In this document: positions 5,994 to 6,230 of the stretch, piece by piece
How positions within the stretch are numbered: position 1 is the first letter of the stretch
How the letters are laid out: every line of letters begins with the position of its first letter
Source of the DNA: Lachnospiraceae bacterium
GTDB taxonomy: Bacteria > Bacillota_A > Clostridia > Lachnospirales > Lachnospiraceae
Direction of reading: 5' to 3'
Assembly (NCBI GenBank): GCA_024691045.1
Contig: JAILOC010000030.1
Span: 1 to 6,230, forward strand
DNA: 6,230 nucleotides
The notes under the pieces: generated by a model
Told to the model about the DNA's origin: nothing
The model's input: the letters and a program-made list of their open reading frames with translations, nothing else
Database searches by the model: none
Made by a program: the position numbers and the translations under genes

Positions 5994-6022
5994 TTGACTT
6001 AGCCGTACCCGTGTTGTAAAAT
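5994..6022 (+). promoter_or_regulatory. Sigma-A-type promoter for rplM
   Basis: TTGACT (5994-5999) and TAAAAT (6017-6022) with an exact 17-base spacer, each one mismatch from consensus. Initiation would fall near 6029, giving a 5' leader of about 156 bases. This is the strongest-looking promoter in the window and fits a highly expressed ribosomal protein operon. Confidence 0.85.
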
Positions 6023-6028
6023 GTTAAT

Positions 6029-6184
6029 CCGTGGCGGGTTTTATGCGGCCCGGACATCCGCATAATGTCGATCCTTCCACATATATGCAAAGGGGGTAGT
6101 ACCCGTGATGTATGCGTCTCCCAAACGCTTAAGTCTGCAGCATGATATTTTGATTTTCTTTTATGTACTGTTTGGAGGAATAAA
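6029..6184 (+). promoter_or_regulatory. Structured 5' leader of rplM (candidate L13 leader)
   Basis: Non-coding leader of about 156 bases between the promoter and rplM. The clearest hairpin is TTATGCGG (6041-6048) with CCGCATAA (6058-6065) and a 9-nt loop. Smaller stems are GGGT (6094-6097) / ACCC (6101-6104) and GCGT (6114-6117) / ACGC (6125-6128); both could be enclosed by ATATATGC (6081-6088) pairing with GCAT-g-ATAT (6140-6148). The leader ends with Shine-Dalgarno GGAGG (6174-6178), 6 bases before ATG. Firmicutes rplM-rpsI operons are known to carry an autoregulatory L13 leader; assigning this sequence to that family rests on position and folding, not on a model match. Confidence 0.55.
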
Positions 6185-6230
6185 ATGAAAACTTATATGC
6201 CCAGTGCGGCTGCCATTGAGAGAAAGTGGT
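6185..6230 (+). CDS. rplM: 50S ribosomal protein L13, 3'-truncated by window edge
   Basis: Only 15 complete codons are visible: MKTYMPSAAAIERKW. This is the characteristic Firmicutes L13 N-terminus, which would continue into a VVDA-type strand. L13 is an early assembly protein of the 50S subunit. The start is fixed by GGAGG at 6174-6178. The position after truA and the long leader fit the common truA-rplM-rpsI order, so rpsI is expected beyond the window. Confidence 0.93.
   Translation, partial: MKTYMPSAAAIERKW

Overview
The window looks like a housekeeping segment of a Clostridia (Firmicutes) chromosome, most likely from the Lachnospiraceae. This rests on gene order (rpsD-rpoA-rplQ, then ecfA1-ecfA2-ecfT-truA, then rplM), on strong AGGAGG-type ribosome binding sites, on the mid-range base composition, and on an enlarged L17 protein of a kind I associate with that family. 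The family assignment is inference; no 16S or other marker is present.

Layout. Positions 1-2234 hold the 3' end of the alpha-operon-type ribosomal cluster on the + strand: rpsD (5' end cut off by the window), rpoA and rplQ. A strong, symmetrical terminator at 2246-2277 closes it. A small single-pass membrane protein of unknown function follows on the - strand (2320-2532) and converges on the same terminator. A 130-bp divergent intergenic region (2533-2662) carries a REP-like repeat pair and a good sigma-A-type promoter placed almost directly on the ecfA1 start codon. Positions 2663-5966 form a compact operon of overlapping or nearly touching genes, ecfA1-ecfA2-ecfT-truA: two ATPases and the transmembrane coupling protein of an energy-coupling-factor (group II ECF) vitamin/metal transporter, then the tRNA pseudouridine synthase. 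Positions 5967-6184 hold a perfect A/T-rich palindrome, a near-consensus promoter and a roughly 156-nt structured 5' leader for rplM (L13), of which only the first 15 codons lie in the window.

How the genes work together. S4, L17 and L13 are ribosomal proteins, RpoA is the assembly scaffold of RNA polymerase, and TruA modifies the tRNA anticodon arm, so most of the window serves transcription and translation. EcfA1, EcfA2 and EcfT form the shared energizing module that pairs with separately encoded substrate-binding S components; none is present here.

I found no CRISPR array, tRNA, rRNA, prophage or complete insertion sequence, and no convincing new multi-gene system. The less ordinary elements are the roughly 70-residue L17 insertion with an internal repeat, the REP-like element that supplies the -35 box of ecfA1, the probable leaderless or near-leaderless ecfA1 transcript, the unidentified small membrane protein, and the rplM leader with mutually exclusive pairings.
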